The notes: a model not told the origin generated them from the letters alone. Shown: positions 24,803 through 34,598, counted from the stretch's first letter. The stretch: 64,000 nucleotides of DNA from Blautia sp. OF03-15BH (GCF_003463065.1 NZ_QSCM01000005.1:198527-262526); one strand, 5' to 3'. Numbers and translations are program-made.

Positions 24803-27289
24803 ATGAAAAAGAAATTTCTCATGGCATTGTTTTTTGCCGGACTTCTGGTGTGTGTTCCGGCAGAAAATACTGTCCCTGCCAGAGCGGACACCGTTACGGA
24901 GAAGGCGAAGGTCAAAGATGGCTGGGTAACAGAGGGAAATGCCAGATATTATTATACAGATGGAAAGAAAGCCACCGGTTTTACGAAGATCTCCGGAAAA
25001 ACTTATTTTTTTGATACCAAGACCGGAGCGCAGCAGACAGGCTTCGTGGTCTATCGAGGAAAAAAGTATTACTTCAGTCCGAAGACCGGAACACAGGTAT
25101 TTGGCTGGGCCGGGATCAATGGGAAAACCTACTACTTTGGTAAAAAAGGCTATGCGCTGAAAGGACTCTACAAGCTGGGCTCTTATCGCTATTATTTCAA
25201 CGGACTGGGAGAACTGCAGAAGAATACACTGGTCCGTGGAAAATACTATGCGGGACCAAGAGGCCGCCTGACCAAAGGCTGGGTCACCATCGGAAGTGAT
25301 ACCTATTACTTCAGTTACACCAATTATGCGGCTGTGACGGGCTGGCGGCGGATCGGCGGAAAAGTTTACTGTTTCAATACAGACGGCACCTTAAAGAAAA
25401 TGACCGGACTGGTAAAAAACGGAAGCAACCGTTATTATTATGATCCGGCCAGTGGTGAGATGACGACCGGCTGGGTCCATTATGGAGTCAATGACTATTA
25501 TTTCAGCACCCGGACCGGCAGGGCCGTGACGGGCTGGCAGACCATTGGCGGGAAGGAATATTTCTTCAATAAATATGGTCAGCTGGCGAAAAACCGCATG
25601 GTAGGGAAAACCTACTATGTGAACGACAAGGGAGAAAAGGTCTACGGCTGGTATACAAATGGGGATAAGACCTATTATCTGGATACGAAAACGGGAGAAG
25701 CAGTGAAAAACGGCTGGCATACCATTGATGGCAAACGTTATTATTTCAATGCGGACGGGACACTTGCCAGAGGTACCTGGATCAACGACTCACAGTATCT
25801 GGACGAAAACGGTTCTTATGCCGTTGGCTGGAAAGAGATCGATGGAAAAAAATATTATTTCAGCAAGGTCAATTATAAAAAAGTGACCGGCTGGAAGAGG
25901 ATCGACAGTAAAGTCTGGTATTTTGGAAGTGACGGCATTCTGAAGAAGCTTTCCGGTATCTGTAAGACCTCCGGCGGTCTCCGTTACTATTTTGATCCGG
26001 CTAGCGGAGAAATGCTCACCGGCTGGATCCATTATGGGGTCAATGATTATTATTTCAGTCCGAAAACCGGACGGATGCTGACAGGCTGGCGGACCATTGA
26101 CGGTCAGAAATATTATCTGAATGCTTATGGACAGCTGGCGAAGAACCGCTTTGTCGGAAATACCTACTATGTCAACGAGAACGGACAGAGGCAGTACGGC
26201 TGGATCACTGTGGGAGAGAACAAATATTATCTGAATCCCAGTACGGGAGCCCGTGCCAAAGGCTGGAAGACCATTGACGGAGCGAAGTATTACTTTGATA
26301 AATCCGGTGTCATGCAGAAGGATGCCTGGGTGGACAAGTGTTATCTCACCTCTGACGGGACCATGGCCAAGAGTACCTGGATCGGTTCTGAATATGTGGG
26401 AAGCGATGGCGTGAAGACCGGTGAGACCAGAAGTCCTGGACTTTTTACCGATAAGGATGGAAAGACCTACTTTCTGGATTCTTCCTATCAGCCGATGACC
26501 GGCTGGCAGGAGCTGGATGACATCTGGTATTACTTTGATACGACTACCGGTGTGATGGCAAAAGAGACCTGGGTGGACGGTTATTATCTGACAGATAAAG
26601 GACAGCGGGCAGCCGGTGCTCTTCTGAAGGTAGGAAGCGATACATACCTCTTCCTGGCAGATGGTACGAAGGCCCGTGGTCTGGCAGAATACAATGAAAA
26701 CAAATATTATTTCAGTACGACCAACGGTGCCATGCAGACAGGCTTTAAGGTGATTGATGGCATTACCTACTATTTCAATCCGTCCAAAGGCGGAGCCATG
26801 GCAGTGAACACCGATCTGCAGATCGATGGCGTTTACTATATCTTCAATGCCAACGGACAGATGACGACGAAGACACCGCTGACAGAAAATGACGCACTGG
26901 GAAAACAGATCGCGGCTTATGCCCAGCAGTTTATCGGCTATCCCTATGTCTTTGGAGGAGCTACGGATCTGACGCAAGGCGTGGACTGCTCCGGCTTTAC
27001 CATGCTGGTGATGAGACATTTTAACATCAATATTCCCCGTACCACCTGGACCCAGTATGACGGTGCTTCTGGTTATAAGAAACCGGTCAAGATTGCGGTT
27101 GAAGATCTGAAGCCCGGTGACTTGATCTTTTACTATGCGGGTAATAGTCATGTGGGGATTTATATTGGAGATGGAAAGATCGTCCACGCTTCCAACCGCG
27201 CACCCTATCCGCAGGGCGGCATCAAGATTTCCAGCTATGATTCTGCCTATATTTACGGCTGCGTGCGCTACTGGTACACGAGTGACTGA
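24803..27289 (+). CDS. Exported cell-wall-binding repeat protein with NlpC/P60 hydrolase domain
   Basis: An 828-residue secreted protein. The signal peptide spans about residues 1-29 (core FLMALFFAGLLVCVPA). Residues about 38-700 are some 25 short aromatic-rich cell-wall-binding repeats of the type GW..I.GK.YYF, which bind wall polymers such as choline or other teichoic-acid groups. The C-terminal ~120 residues form an NlpC/P60 domain with catalytic C729 (VDCSGFT), H783 (SHVGIYIG) and H795 (KIVHASN). It should cut peptidoglycan stem peptides. The repeat region contains a duplicated block of about 183 residues. It is a monocistronic gene with a terminator after it. Confidence 0.93.
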   Translation: MKKKFLMALFFAGLLVCVPAENTVPARADTVTEKAKVKDGWVTEGNARYYYTDGKKATGFTKISGKTYFFDTKTGAQQTGFVVYRGKKYYFSPKTGTQVFGWAGINGKTYYFGKKGYALKGLYKLGSYRYYFNGLGELQKNTLVRGKYYAGPRGRLTKGWVTIGSDTYYFSYTNYAAVTGWRRIGGKVYCFNTDGTLKKMTGLVKNGSNRYYYDPASGEMTTGWVHYGVNDYYFSTRTGRAVTGWQTIGGKEYFFNKYGQLAKNRMVGKTYYVNDKGEKVYGWYTNGDKTYYLDTKTGEAVKNGWHTIDGKRYYFNADGTLARGTWINDSQYLDENGSYAVGWKEIDGKKYYFSKVNYKKVTGWKRIDSKVWYFGSDGILKKLSGICKTSGGLRYYFDPASGEMLTGWIHYGVNDYYFSPKTGRMLTGWRTIDGQKYYLNAYGQLAKNRFVGNTYYVNENGQRQYGWITVGENKYYLNPSTGARAKGWKTIDGAKYYFDKSGVMQKDAWVDKCYLTSDGTMAKSTWIGSEYVGSDGVKTGETRSPGLFTDKDGKTYFLDSSYQPMTGWQELDDIWYYFDTTTGVMAKETWVDGYYLTDKGQRAAGALLKVGSDTYLFLADGTKARGLAEYNENKYYFSTTNGAMQTGFKVIDGITYYFNPSKGGAMAVNTDLQIDGVYYIFNANGQMTTKTPLTENDALGKQIAAYAQQFIGYPYVFGGATDLTQGVDCSGFTMLVMRHFNINIPRTTWTQYDGASGYKKPVKIAVEDLKPGDLIFYYAGNSHVGIYIGDGKIVHASNRAPYPQGGIKISSYDSAYIYGCVRYWYTSD

Positions 27290-27322
27290 TTCAAAACTAC
27301 AAAGATAACCAGAGGTTAATAG

Positions 27323-27384
27323 AAATCCCTCTTCTTTTCTGTTTGAATAAAGATATAAACAACAGAGAAGAAGGGGGATTTTTC
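27323..27384 (+). terminator. Terminator after the NlpC/P60 gene
   Basis: A ~20-bp imperfect stem pairs AAATCCCTCTTCTTTTCTG with CAGAGAAGAAGGGGGATTT, followed by a short T-run. The AAGAAGGGGG in its 3' arm also serves as the ribosome site of the next gene, so the two genes may be linked by readthrough. Confidence 0.7.
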
Positions 27385-27385
27385 T

Positions 27386-28186
27386 ATGAAAAAAAGAATA
27401 TTTGTGATGTTTCTGGCAGTGCTTATGGGAAGCCAGCCCGTGCTTCCGGTTCTGGCAGAGAGCATGGAAGAAGTGACGGAGGAAAGCAGCAGTCTGGCTC
27501 CGGAAAGGGTTGAAGAGGAAAACGAGACAGAACGGGAACGGACAGAGGAAGAAAAGCTCATCGAAAAAATGTGTGATACGGATATCCTGGAGACTGCTTT
27601 TATCGGAAAAAGCTTCTGGAATGACGAGAAAAACTTTGAAGATATAAAAGAAGATCTGCCGCAGATCTTACTGGATTATTATGAAAGCGAAGGCGTGGAT
27701 CCGGAAGAAATGGATGCGGAGACTCTGCGGGAACTGATCGATACGGCCTATGAGTCCGGAATCTCCGCAAATACACTGGAGCTTGCCTCCGTCTGCTTTG
27801 GAGATGATTATGAAATTTACCGGGAGGCGATCCTGCATGTTTTTGAGCAGCAGGCGATGGAAAATCTGGATGAAGAAGCACTCCTTCTGGTAGATGCGGA
27901 ATATCCGGAAATGGCACTGATGTATAAGAATGACTGGTACGGGGACCGTACGGATGATGAAAGGATCGCTCTGGCGGAGCAGATCCTGGAAGTGCTTGAG
28001 AACGCAGGCGAAGATACCGGAGGTTACACCGGAAATACACTGGCTCAGGCTATCAATGACCTCTATGACCAGGATGCCGGGGACAGTGTACTCTATCTGG
28101 CGTTTGACCTTCTCGGCGGGGGAGAACTCTATATAACTGTTCTGGAAAGCATCATCTCCGGCCTTCAGAGTGTTGCATACCGCTGA
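27386..28186 (+). CDS. Exported acidic protein of unknown function
   Basis: A 266-residue protein with a signal peptide (FVMFLAVLMGSQPVLPVLA) and a very acidic mature part rich in Glu and Asp, mostly predicted helical. No domain was recognised. Its ribosome site lies inside the terminator stem of the NlpC/P60 gene, so expression may depend on that gene. It converges with the MalT-like regulator, with only three bases between the stops. Confidence 0.75.
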   Translation: MKKRIFVMFLAVLMGSQPVLPVLAESMEEVTEESSSLAPERVEEENETERERTEEEKLIEKMCDTDILETAFIGKSFWNDEKNFEDIKEDLPQILLDYYESEGVDPEEMDAETLRELIDTAYESGISANTLELASVCFGDDYEIYREAILHVFEQQAMENLDEEALLLVDAEYPEMALMYKNDWYGDRTDDERIALAEQILEVLENAGEDTGGYTGNTLAQAINDLYDQDAGDSVLYLAFDLLGGGELYITVLESIISGLQSVAYR

Positions 28187-28189
28187 CAG

Positions 28190-30712
28190 TCAGGGGAGCT
28201 TTGAAACGGCGGCGGGGGGACTCTGTTTCAGAAGCTCTTCCAGACGGCGGCGCTTATTCCGGGCGTCGCCATCCAGATGGAGTTTTCCGTAGATACGGTT
28301 CAGGTATTGCTTTACGGTGCCCTCAGAAAACCCCATTTCTTCAGCAATTTCCCGGTTGCTGAGCCGGGAGGCGGCGAACTGGGCTACGGTCCACTCGTTG
28401 TCTGTGAAGCCTTCCGGCCGTTGGGTGTCTTCTGCTTTGGCAAGCATCGTCTCTTCCAGCTCGTCTGCAAGCTTCAGGATCTGTTCGATAAAAGGCCGGT
28501 GTGCCATGAAAAGGATCTGCCCCAGCAACGGGCGGATCCAGGCCGCATTTTCTGCAAAGGGAACGGCCAGGCGGTCTTCTTCGCCGATAACAAAGGCCGC
28601 CTGGAGATGGGAGAGGGCTTTGTCATTGTCTCCCAGCTGATGAAAAGCTCCGGCCAGCTGAATCTCCAGATAAAGGGTGCAGAGCAGGTTGGGATAGATG
28701 GAAAAACGCCTGCGGAGCTCCTGTTCCATGGCAATAAGCCGGGAATAGTCCCCCTCTGCCAGAAGAACCTCCCCATAGGTCATAAAAAGCATGGGGGTGG
28801 CGGGATGGAGCACCAGAGCACTGTCAAGCCGCCCGGATGCGATCCATTCCGGGATCTTGTCTTTACATCCGAGAATTGCAGAAAGAAAAGCACTGCATAC
28901 GTCCAGTGTATTCAAAAACATGCTCTGAAGCTCGCGTTTCAGAGTTTTTTTCTGTGCCTCCATCCGTTCCCGGATCCGCTCCCGGTCTCCGGAAAAAAGA
29001 GCCAGCCGCATTTCAAGAAAATCCTTACAGAGAAGCATGCCCCATTGTTTTTTCTCAAGAGCAGCGAGCTCTGCCCGTTTGAGCGGAAGAGAGACAGCTG
29101 CAAAATTTCCCTGAAGAAAAAGACTTTCTGCCTCCGTCAGATCTTCGGCACCGCTTCCGTGCCCGTCGGTGAGACGGTAATAATAAGGCATACATTCCTT
29201 CATATCTGCCACTATGCGATCAAGACTGCCCGGAGTCCGGTAATACATGGTGAGGACGCTTGGAGAACCGAAGGTCCAGGAGCCGGAGCCGCCCACGGAG
29301 GTGGTCTTTTTCGTCATAAGATCCAGTGCTTTCCGGTGATGAAGGCTCATGCCCTGAATGTCATTGTAGCTCAGAAAGCTTAAGATCACTTCACATTCCC
29401 CCAGAAGATTGCCTCGTTCCTCTTCGGAAAGAGAAGGATTTTCCGATACACTCCGGAGAAAAAACTCCTTCAGCTGCAGCATCTCCGGGATTCGACGGAA
29501 GGTATAAAGGCGGCGCATAAAGATAAGGAGTGCATAGGAATGCCGTGCCAGGATTTCCTTCGGGCACTGCTCCAGCCACCGCAGCACTTCTTCCTGATGC
29601 TGGATGTTCAGCGCATACCCGCGGTTTTCCTCCACAGCGGCCAGAAGCGCCTCATAATCATCGGAAAGGGAGAGCCAGTGGATGGCATCTTCATAGTATC
29701 CTCTGCTCTGATACCATTTTCCCATGCGGGCTCTGTAACGGTTCTGCTCCGCAGGAGGAAGCTGGGCGAACATTTTTCTGGTACAGCTTTTCAGCATATG
29801 ATGACAGCGGAAGGTGTCCGCCTCTGTAAGGCGGCTGATAAAGGCATTGTTTTCCGTGAGTGTCTTCAGCATATCCCTGGCCCTGTCATCTCCCCAGAGA
29901 TAGACAGCCTGGCTGCCGGTAAATTCATCTGCCAGACCGAGGATCGTCAGAAGCTTCCGGTGATCGGCAGGAAGCGGATCCAGAAGGATATGAAAGATCA
30001 TGTCATAAATGCTGGCGTTGTCTTCGATGAACCTTCCTTCCGAGAGGTAGGCTGTCAGATTCAGATAAACACAGGAAAACCAGCCCTCCGTGAGATGGTG
30101 GAGAGTCGAAAGAGAAGAGGTATCCAGCTTCAGATCGCAGAGAGAACAGTAATTTTTCAGCTCTTCCGGCCGGAGACTTAAGATCCCGGCATCGATCTCC
30201 AACAGATTTTTCCCCAGGAGAAGCTTTTCGCTGGGAGAGAAAACAGGGTTGCGGCTGGCCAGGATCAGATGCAGACCGGGAAGGGAAAGTCTTGCCAGAG
30301 CCAGAAGGAGGGCAAAAACAGAAGGCTCGCTCAGAAGATGCAGGTCATCAATGAAAAAGCAGACGGGTGCATCATCGGTCTGAAAGCCCTGATCCAGAAG
30401 TTCGAGAAAAAAAGCCCTAGAGTTTTCATCTACGGGAAAGGGAAGTGCTGTCAGTTCTTCATAGACGGCCGTTCCGGAAAAAAGCCGGCAAAAACCCTTC
30501 CAGAAGGAAGAAGTGCTGCTGCTGTAAATACTCTGGCGGCGGATGAGGATCCCGTCTTTTTCTGCCTGTTTCAGAAAAGCGGAGACAGCAGTAGTTTTTC
30601 CATAGCCCATCGGGGCAGTCACAGTGGTAACAGAATACTGGAAAATGTCACAGAGCGCCTCCTGGAGGCGCTCTGAAATATAAGTGACGTTTAAATGAGG
30701 TCGTGTTTTCAT
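28190..30712 (-). CDS. LuxR family transcriptional regulator, MalT-like (large ATP-binding type)
   Basis: An 840-residue STAND-type regulator. The N-terminal P-loop APMGYGKTTAV (about residues 35-45) and VCFFIDDLHLL (Walker B) mark the NTPase. A middle region of TPR-like helices follows. The C-terminal LuxR helix-turn-helix is LSNREIAEEMGFSEGTVKQY. MalT-type proteins activate genes after binding a ligand and ATP. The target is unknown; the adjacent exported proteins are candidates by position only. Confidence 0.92.
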   Translation of the reverse strand: MKTRPHLNVTYISERLQEALCDIFQYSVTTVTAPMGYGKTTAVSAFLKQAEKDGILIRRQSIYSSSTSSFWKGFCRLFSGTAVYEELTALPFPVDENSRAFFLELLDQGFQTDDAPVCFFIDDLHLLSEPSVFALLLALARLSLPGLHLILASRNPVFSPSEKLLLGKNLLEIDAGILSLRPEELKNYCSLCDLKLDTSSLSTLHHLTEGWFSCVYLNLTAYLSEGRFIEDNASIYDMIFHILLDPLPADHRKLLTILGLADEFTGSQAVYLWGDDRARDMLKTLTENNAFISRLTEADTFRCHHMLKSCTRKMFAQLPPAEQNRYRARMGKWYQSRGYYEDAIHWLSLSDDYEALLAAVEENRGYALNIQHQEEVLRWLEQCPKEILARHSYALLIFMRRLYTFRRIPEMLQLKEFFLRSVSENPSLSEEERGNLLGECEVILSFLSYNDIQGMSLHHRKALDLMTKKTTSVGGSGSWTFGSPSVLTMYYRTPGSLDRIVADMKECMPYYYRLTDGHGSGAEDLTEAESLFLQGNFAAVSLPLKRAELAALEKKQWGMLLCKDFLEMRLALFSGDRERIRERMEAQKKTLKRELQSMFLNTLDVCSAFLSAILGCKDKIPEWIASGRLDSALVLHPATPMLFMTYGEVLLAEGDYSRLIAMEQELRRRFSIYPNLLCTLYLEIQLAGAFHQLGDNDKALSHLQAAFVIGEEDRLAVPFAENAAWIRPLLGQILFMAHRPFIEQILKLADELEETMLAKAEDTQRPEGFTDNEWTVAQFAASRLSNREIAEEMGFSEGTVKQYLNRIYGKLHLDGDARNKRRRLEELLKQSPPAAVSKLP

Positions 30713-30781
30713 GGCATCGCGTCCTTGTTCGGTTCTTTTCTCTTATCATACTCCGAACAGGGATTTTTTTCAATCGCGGTT

Positions 30782-32398
30782 TCAGGAAGCGGAGGTGACT
30801 TTTAAAGTGACTCCTTCCAGATAATCGTAGGCACCGACCCTGGTGATGAAGGTTTTGGTGGTTCCTTTTGGAATGGAACTATTGATGGTGGTATAGCCGC
30901 TGACCGTTTCGCTGATGGTTCCGCTGTAGAAAATCCGGATCTTATTCAGATTCTTGGAAGAATTGTTGGTGATCGAGTATTCAATGCAGGCTTTGGAACC
31001 ATTCCAGTAGGAGCGGATCAGTTTGATCTTGATATCCTTCAGAGAGAACGGCTTTGTGGCGGCCGGTTTTTTATTGATCTTTACAGTGACGGTCTTTTTC
31101 GTTCCGTTGTTGAAGGTCACGAGTACCTTTTCTGTGGCTGTCTTGCCGGAAAAACTTTTGTTGGCTGTGAGCGTCAGAGTCTTGGAATCGGCGGAGAGTT
31201 TCAGGGAGAGAAGACCGTTAAGACTTACCGCTTTTCTGATGTAGATACCGCTGGAGCTGCCTGCGGCAGAAAGGGAGCGGCTGGAGCCTTCCGTGAGTGT
31301 GATGGAATTGCTGAAGACCACGGAAGCCTTTTTCACCCGTACCAGAACAGAAAACTTCTTCTTGCCACAGGTAAAGGAGATTCTGGCAGAACCGGCTTTT
31401 TTACCGCGGATGATCGGATGGTTCAGGCTTTTCCGCACGCTGATGATGCTGCTGTCTGAAGACTTTACCGTATACCGGGGTGTGCCGAGGATCCCGACGA
31501 TGCCGTTATTGTCCAGATCCATTTCCGTACCCAGGATGCAGCTGACGGAAGAAACCCGTCTCTTGATGGTAGAATGCTGGACTTTGACGGTGAAGGTGGC
31601 AGAGCGCCCGTATCCGTTTGTCAGGGTGATCTTGCTGGTGCCGACCTTTTTCAGGCGGATCCGCTGGGTGGAGGCAGAAACAACAGCAACCGAAGGATTG
31701 CTGGAGGTGGCTTTTACGATTTTTTCGTTGCCGCCTTTTAATTCAGCCACATCGATAAAATACCAGATATCATTGATATAACCGTAGAGAACTTTCTTTT
31801 TCAGCTTGATCCCGGGGGCATTTCCATAGATGGAGACCTTGACCTTAAATTTCACAGAGTACTGGACATCGTCGATCTCGAGATCCTCTCCGTACTGGTA
31901 AAACAGGGATTCGATGGCGTACTCGTCAGGGAGCGTGACCGTAAAATTGGCATAAGTAAGATCCTCGGAAAGAAGATCAGACCTGGAATAGCGGAAGGAA
32001 CGGATCATGCCGTCACTTCCGTAGTCCGGCTGAAATTCGCCTCCGGTGGAAGTATCGATCCTTGCGTTGAGCCTGCTGTTGATCAGGTTTACGATCGCCG
32101 GTTCCGCAGCCAGATTCGCCCGTTCGTCATCGGAAGAGATCCAGATGCTGTTGTAAACAGGCGTGAGGGTAATGTCCATGCGAAAACGGCCGGAGTTCAG
32201 ATAGGAATCACCGCCGAAGCCGAAATTTTCGGTGAACTCGACTTCGTCGTCGTCCCCGTCGGCATAAAAAGTGCGGGTGGTAAACTCCTTTGATTTGATC
32301 AGACTGTCTGCCCGGCCCGGAAGCACGGCGCTCCAGGCCAGCAGCAGGGTAAATAATAAAAGAATAAGTGTGGTTTTTGGTACGATTCTCTTCTTCAT
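30782..32398 (-). CDS. Exported protein with Ig-like (Big-type) domains
   Basis: A 538-residue protein with a signal peptide (TTLILLLFTLLLAWSAVLPG) and no sortase motif. The central part contains beta-rich segments such as SNPSVAVVSASTQRIRLKK and GTSKITLTNGYGRSATFTV, typical of bacterial Ig-like group 2 domains. The C-terminal ~90 residues look like another beta-sandwich. It is likely a surface or matrix protein. AAAGGAG precedes the ATG. Downstream on the same strand is the MalT-like gene, 69 bases away. Confidence 0.8.
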   Translation of the reverse strand: MKKRIVPKTTLILLLFTLLLAWSAVLPGRADSLIKSKEFTTRTFYADGDDDEVEFTENFGFGGDSYLNSGRFRMDITLTPVYNSIWISSDDERANLAAEPAIVNLINSRLNARIDTSTGGEFQPDYGSDGMIRSFRYSRSDLLSEDLTYANFTVTLPDEYAIESLFYQYGEDLEIDDVQYSVKFKVKVSIYGNAPGIKLKKKVLYGYINDIWYFIDVAELKGGNEKIVKATSSNPSVAVVSASTQRIRLKKVGTSKITLTNGYGRSATFTVKVQHSTIKRRVSSVSCILGTEMDLDNNGIVGILGTPRYTVKSSDSSIISVRKSLNHPIIRGKKAGSARISFTCGKKKFSVLVRVKKASVVFSNSITLTEGSSRSLSAAGSSSGIYIRKAVSLNGLLSLKLSADSKTLTLTANKSFSGKTATEKVLVTFNNGTKKTVTVKINKKPAATKPFSLKDIKIKLIRSYWNGSKACIEYSITNNSSKNLNKIRIFYSGTISETVSGYTTINSSIPKGTTKTFITRVGAYDYLEGVTLKVTSAS

Positions 32399-32479
32399 AA
32401 ACGACTCCTTTCTTAGAAGGTGAAAGTTCTCCTGAGAAAAGATTAGCAGAAAAGCGGGCCCGAAAGAATTAACCTCAGG

Positions 32480-33523
32480 TTAGGATTTATAGCAGAAATT
32501 TTCACCATCAAGGAATTTTCTGATCTCCTTCGGCTCAAGCAGTGCGTAAATGCTTTTGTGGAAGGTTGCGGCGACTTCCAGTTCTCCGTAATAGCCCGTG
32601 CGTACATCACAGTTACCGTTGAGTGCTTTATCAAGAGCGGTTTTGAGCTCTGCCCCTTCCGCGCTGTCCATGAAATGCTTCAGCATCCGGCAGCAGGTGT
32701 GGGTATTTTCATAATAGCGCCGGTAGGCCGGGTGGAATTCCCGCATCCAGCCGCTGACGGAAACGCAGAAAAGAGCTGTGGGATGGATCACCGGCTGATA
32801 GAGAAGATTCCATTTTTCCTGTTGCAGCGGATCAGAGGCAAAAGCCAGCAGAGAGTGTTTCAGTTCCTCCACAAAATGCGGGTGATCCGCTTCTGTCAGG
32901 GAAATGATTTTCTGATTCCTGAGATACTGATTGATATTGGTGGCATCGATCTGTTCCGGGGAAATGTACTGAAGATACCGGGACATGGTTTTCAGGTCGG
33001 TGCCGGCGTGTTCCAGCGTGGCCTGTGTGATCTTCTGCCAGAGAAACTGCTGATATTCTGTGACAGGAGTATCCAGATACGGCATCCAGAGATACTGGGC
33101 GAGCAGCTGGGCGTTCCGGGATTCCATCTGATATCTGGAAGAATCATCCGGCTGAAACTGTGTTTCCTGAAGCATGGCCGCCAGCTGCTCCAGAGACTGG
33201 CAGACAGGAAGCTGCCCGGTGAGCCGGTCAATTTCATTGATGGTCTGCTGAATGGAAAGCAGCTGTGACTGAAGTACATTCAGCTGTTTATGAAGATAGA
33301 AAGGCGTGGTTCGCGGTTTTTTCAGGATCGCCCGGATATCTGCCAAAGGAAGTCCGGCTTCTCTCAGTTTCCGGACGAGGAAAAGCTTCTGAATGTCTTT
33401 TTCGGAAAAATCATGATAGCCGTTGGCTTCCTCTGCCCTGGGTGTGATCAGTTTCTGGTCAATATAATAATAGATCGTCCGCCGGGAAAGACCGGTCTGG
33501 CGGATCACTTCCTGGATTCTCAT
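32480..33523 (-). CDS. MerR family transcriptional regulator
   Basis: A 347-residue regulator. The N-terminal MerR winged helix is seen in VIRQTGLSRRTIYYYIDQKL and the following NGYHDFSEKDIQKL. A coiled-coil dimer helix (about residues 85-115) and a ~230-residue effector domain follow; the latter was not recognised. ATG 33523 is chosen because AGGGAGG lies five bases upstream; an earlier in-frame start lacks one. It is divergent from the SDR gene, whose promoter has a 19-base spacer typical of MerR-activated promoters. Confidence 0.9.
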   Translation of the reverse strand: MRIQEVIRQTGLSRRTIYYYIDQKLITPRAEEANGYHDFSEKDIQKLFLVRKLREAGLPLADIRAILKKPRTTPFYLHKQLNVLQSQLLSIQQTINEIDRLTGQLPVCQSLEQLAAMLQETQFQPDDSSRYQMESRNAQLLAQYLWMPYLDTPVTEYQQFLWQKITQATLEHAGTDLKTMSRYLQYISPEQIDATNINQYLRNQKIISLTEADHPHFVEELKHSLLAFASDPLQQEKWNLLYQPVIHPTALFCVSVSGWMREFHPAYRRYYENTHTCCRMLKHFMDSAEGAELKTALDKALNGNCDVRTGYYGELEVAATFHKSIYALLEPKEIRKFLDGENFCYKS

Positions 33524-33674
33524 GGCAACCTCCCTAAAAGTGTACAGCAAGTGTAGACTTTTTTTCTTTATTATAACGCCTGAAAGAAAAGAATGCTATC
33601 TGATTCGTGGATTTTGCCGGAATCCTTTTCCTTCGTGGAAGGATAGGGAAGATTATTTTGTGAATTATTTAACA

Positions 33675-33705
33675 TTGACTGTCCACCAACTGTATCGGAT
33701 ATAGT
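33675..33705 (+). promoter_or_regulatory. Promoter of the SDR gene with 19-base spacer
   Basis: TTGACT (33675-33680) and TATAGT (33700-33705) are 19 bases apart, the over-long spacer that MerR activators correct by distorting DNA. In the opposite direction TATAAT (33570-33575, minus) and a direct repeat TACACTT at 33537-33556 lie before the merR-type gene. Confidence 0.5.
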
Positions 33706-33739
33706 AAAAGAAAAGAAAAACACAGGAGAGGTGATCAGA

Positions 33740-34483
33740 ATGTTAAAGGATAAAGTAGCAGTTGTCACAGGCGGAACCAGAGGGATCGGCTATGCCATTG
33801 TAGAGAAGTTCTTGAAAAACGGTGCAAAGGTAGTACTTTTTGGATCCAGACAGGAAACCGTAGAAAAAGCGATCGCGTCATTGAAGGCAGAGAATGAAAT
33901 CTGGGAAGTTTCCGGGGCATGGCCCGTACTGACGAATGCCGGTGCGGTAGCAGCCGAGATGGCAAAGATCAAAGAAACCTATGGAAAGATTGATATTCTG
34001 GTAAACAATGCAGGCGTTTCTGACAGTACGCCTATCGGAAAATACACAGCAGAGCATTTTGCCGGAGTGATGGATCTGAATGTGAATGGTATGATGAACG
34101 GGATCCTTCCCGTCGTGGAGATCATGAAAGAGCAGGGTGGCGGCTGTATCCTGAATACCAGTTCCATGGTAAGCATCTGCGGCCAGCCGGGCGGTGTGGC
34201 TTATCCGGCCAGTAAATATGCGGTAAACGGACTTACCTGGTCTCTTGCCAGAGAACTTGGACCCTACAACATCCGTGTCAATGCAGTGGCACCTGGAATC
34301 ACCAGAACAGACATGGTGGCAGCTCTTCCCAAAGAAATGATCGAGCCGCTGGTGAACCGGATTCCGCTCCGGAGGATTGGAGAGGCGGAGGATATCGCCA
34401 ATGCATTTCTCTTCCTCGCCAGTGACATGGCGAGTTATGTGACCGGGGAGATCCTCTCTGTGGATGGGGCAATGCGGACATAA
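33740..34483 (+). CDS. Short-chain dehydrogenase/reductase (FabG-like)
   Basis: A 247-residue NAD(P)-dependent oxidoreductase. The Rossmann motif TGGTRGIG is near the N-terminus, NNAG follows at about residue 90, and the catalytic Ser and YPASK (Tyr-x-x-x-Lys) are in the middle. The C-terminal VTGEILSVDGAM is typical of FabG-like SDRs. ATG 33740 is chosen because of the AGGTGA site five bases upstream. The substrate is unknown; it stands alone, so fatty-acid synthesis is unlikely. Confidence 0.92.
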   Translation: MLKDKVAVVTGGTRGIGYAIVEKFLKNGAKVVLFGSRQETVEKAIASLKAENEIWEVSGAWPVLTNAGAVAAEMAKIKETYGKIDILVNNAGVSDSTPIGKYTAEHFAGVMDLNVNGMMNGILPVVEIMKEQGGGCILNTSSMVSICGQPGGVAYPASKYAVNGLTWSLARELGPYNIRVNAVAPGITRTDMVAALPKEMIEPLVNRIPLRRIGEAEDIANAFLFLASDMASYVTGEILSVDGAMRT

Positions 34484-34562
34484 GCTTGTATTGAGGGGGC
34501 GGCGCGTATCGCTGAAAAACTGAAAATTTCCAAAAAAGAAGTGCAAAAGGTGTTGAAAAAAG

Positions 34563-34587
34563 CCGGGGAATCAAAGTGATTCCCCGG
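34563..34587 (-). terminator. Terminator of the GH31 gene
   Basis: The stem CCGGGGAATC/GATTCCCCGG is followed on the minus strand by GCTTTTTTC. It is almost identical to the hairpin after the MATE gene at 2209-2234, including flanking bases. Confidence 0.85.
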
Positions 34588-34598
34588 AAACCCAATGT

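Noticed and set aside
25790..27187. 465-codon antisense frame opposite the NlpC/P60 protein
   Set aside because: Its internal repeats simply mirror the wall-binding repeats.
34495..34515. Possible fourth full copy of the hairpin element (GAGGGGGCGGCG after the SDR gene)
   Set aside because: Only about 12 bases match and the tail is missing; too short to call.
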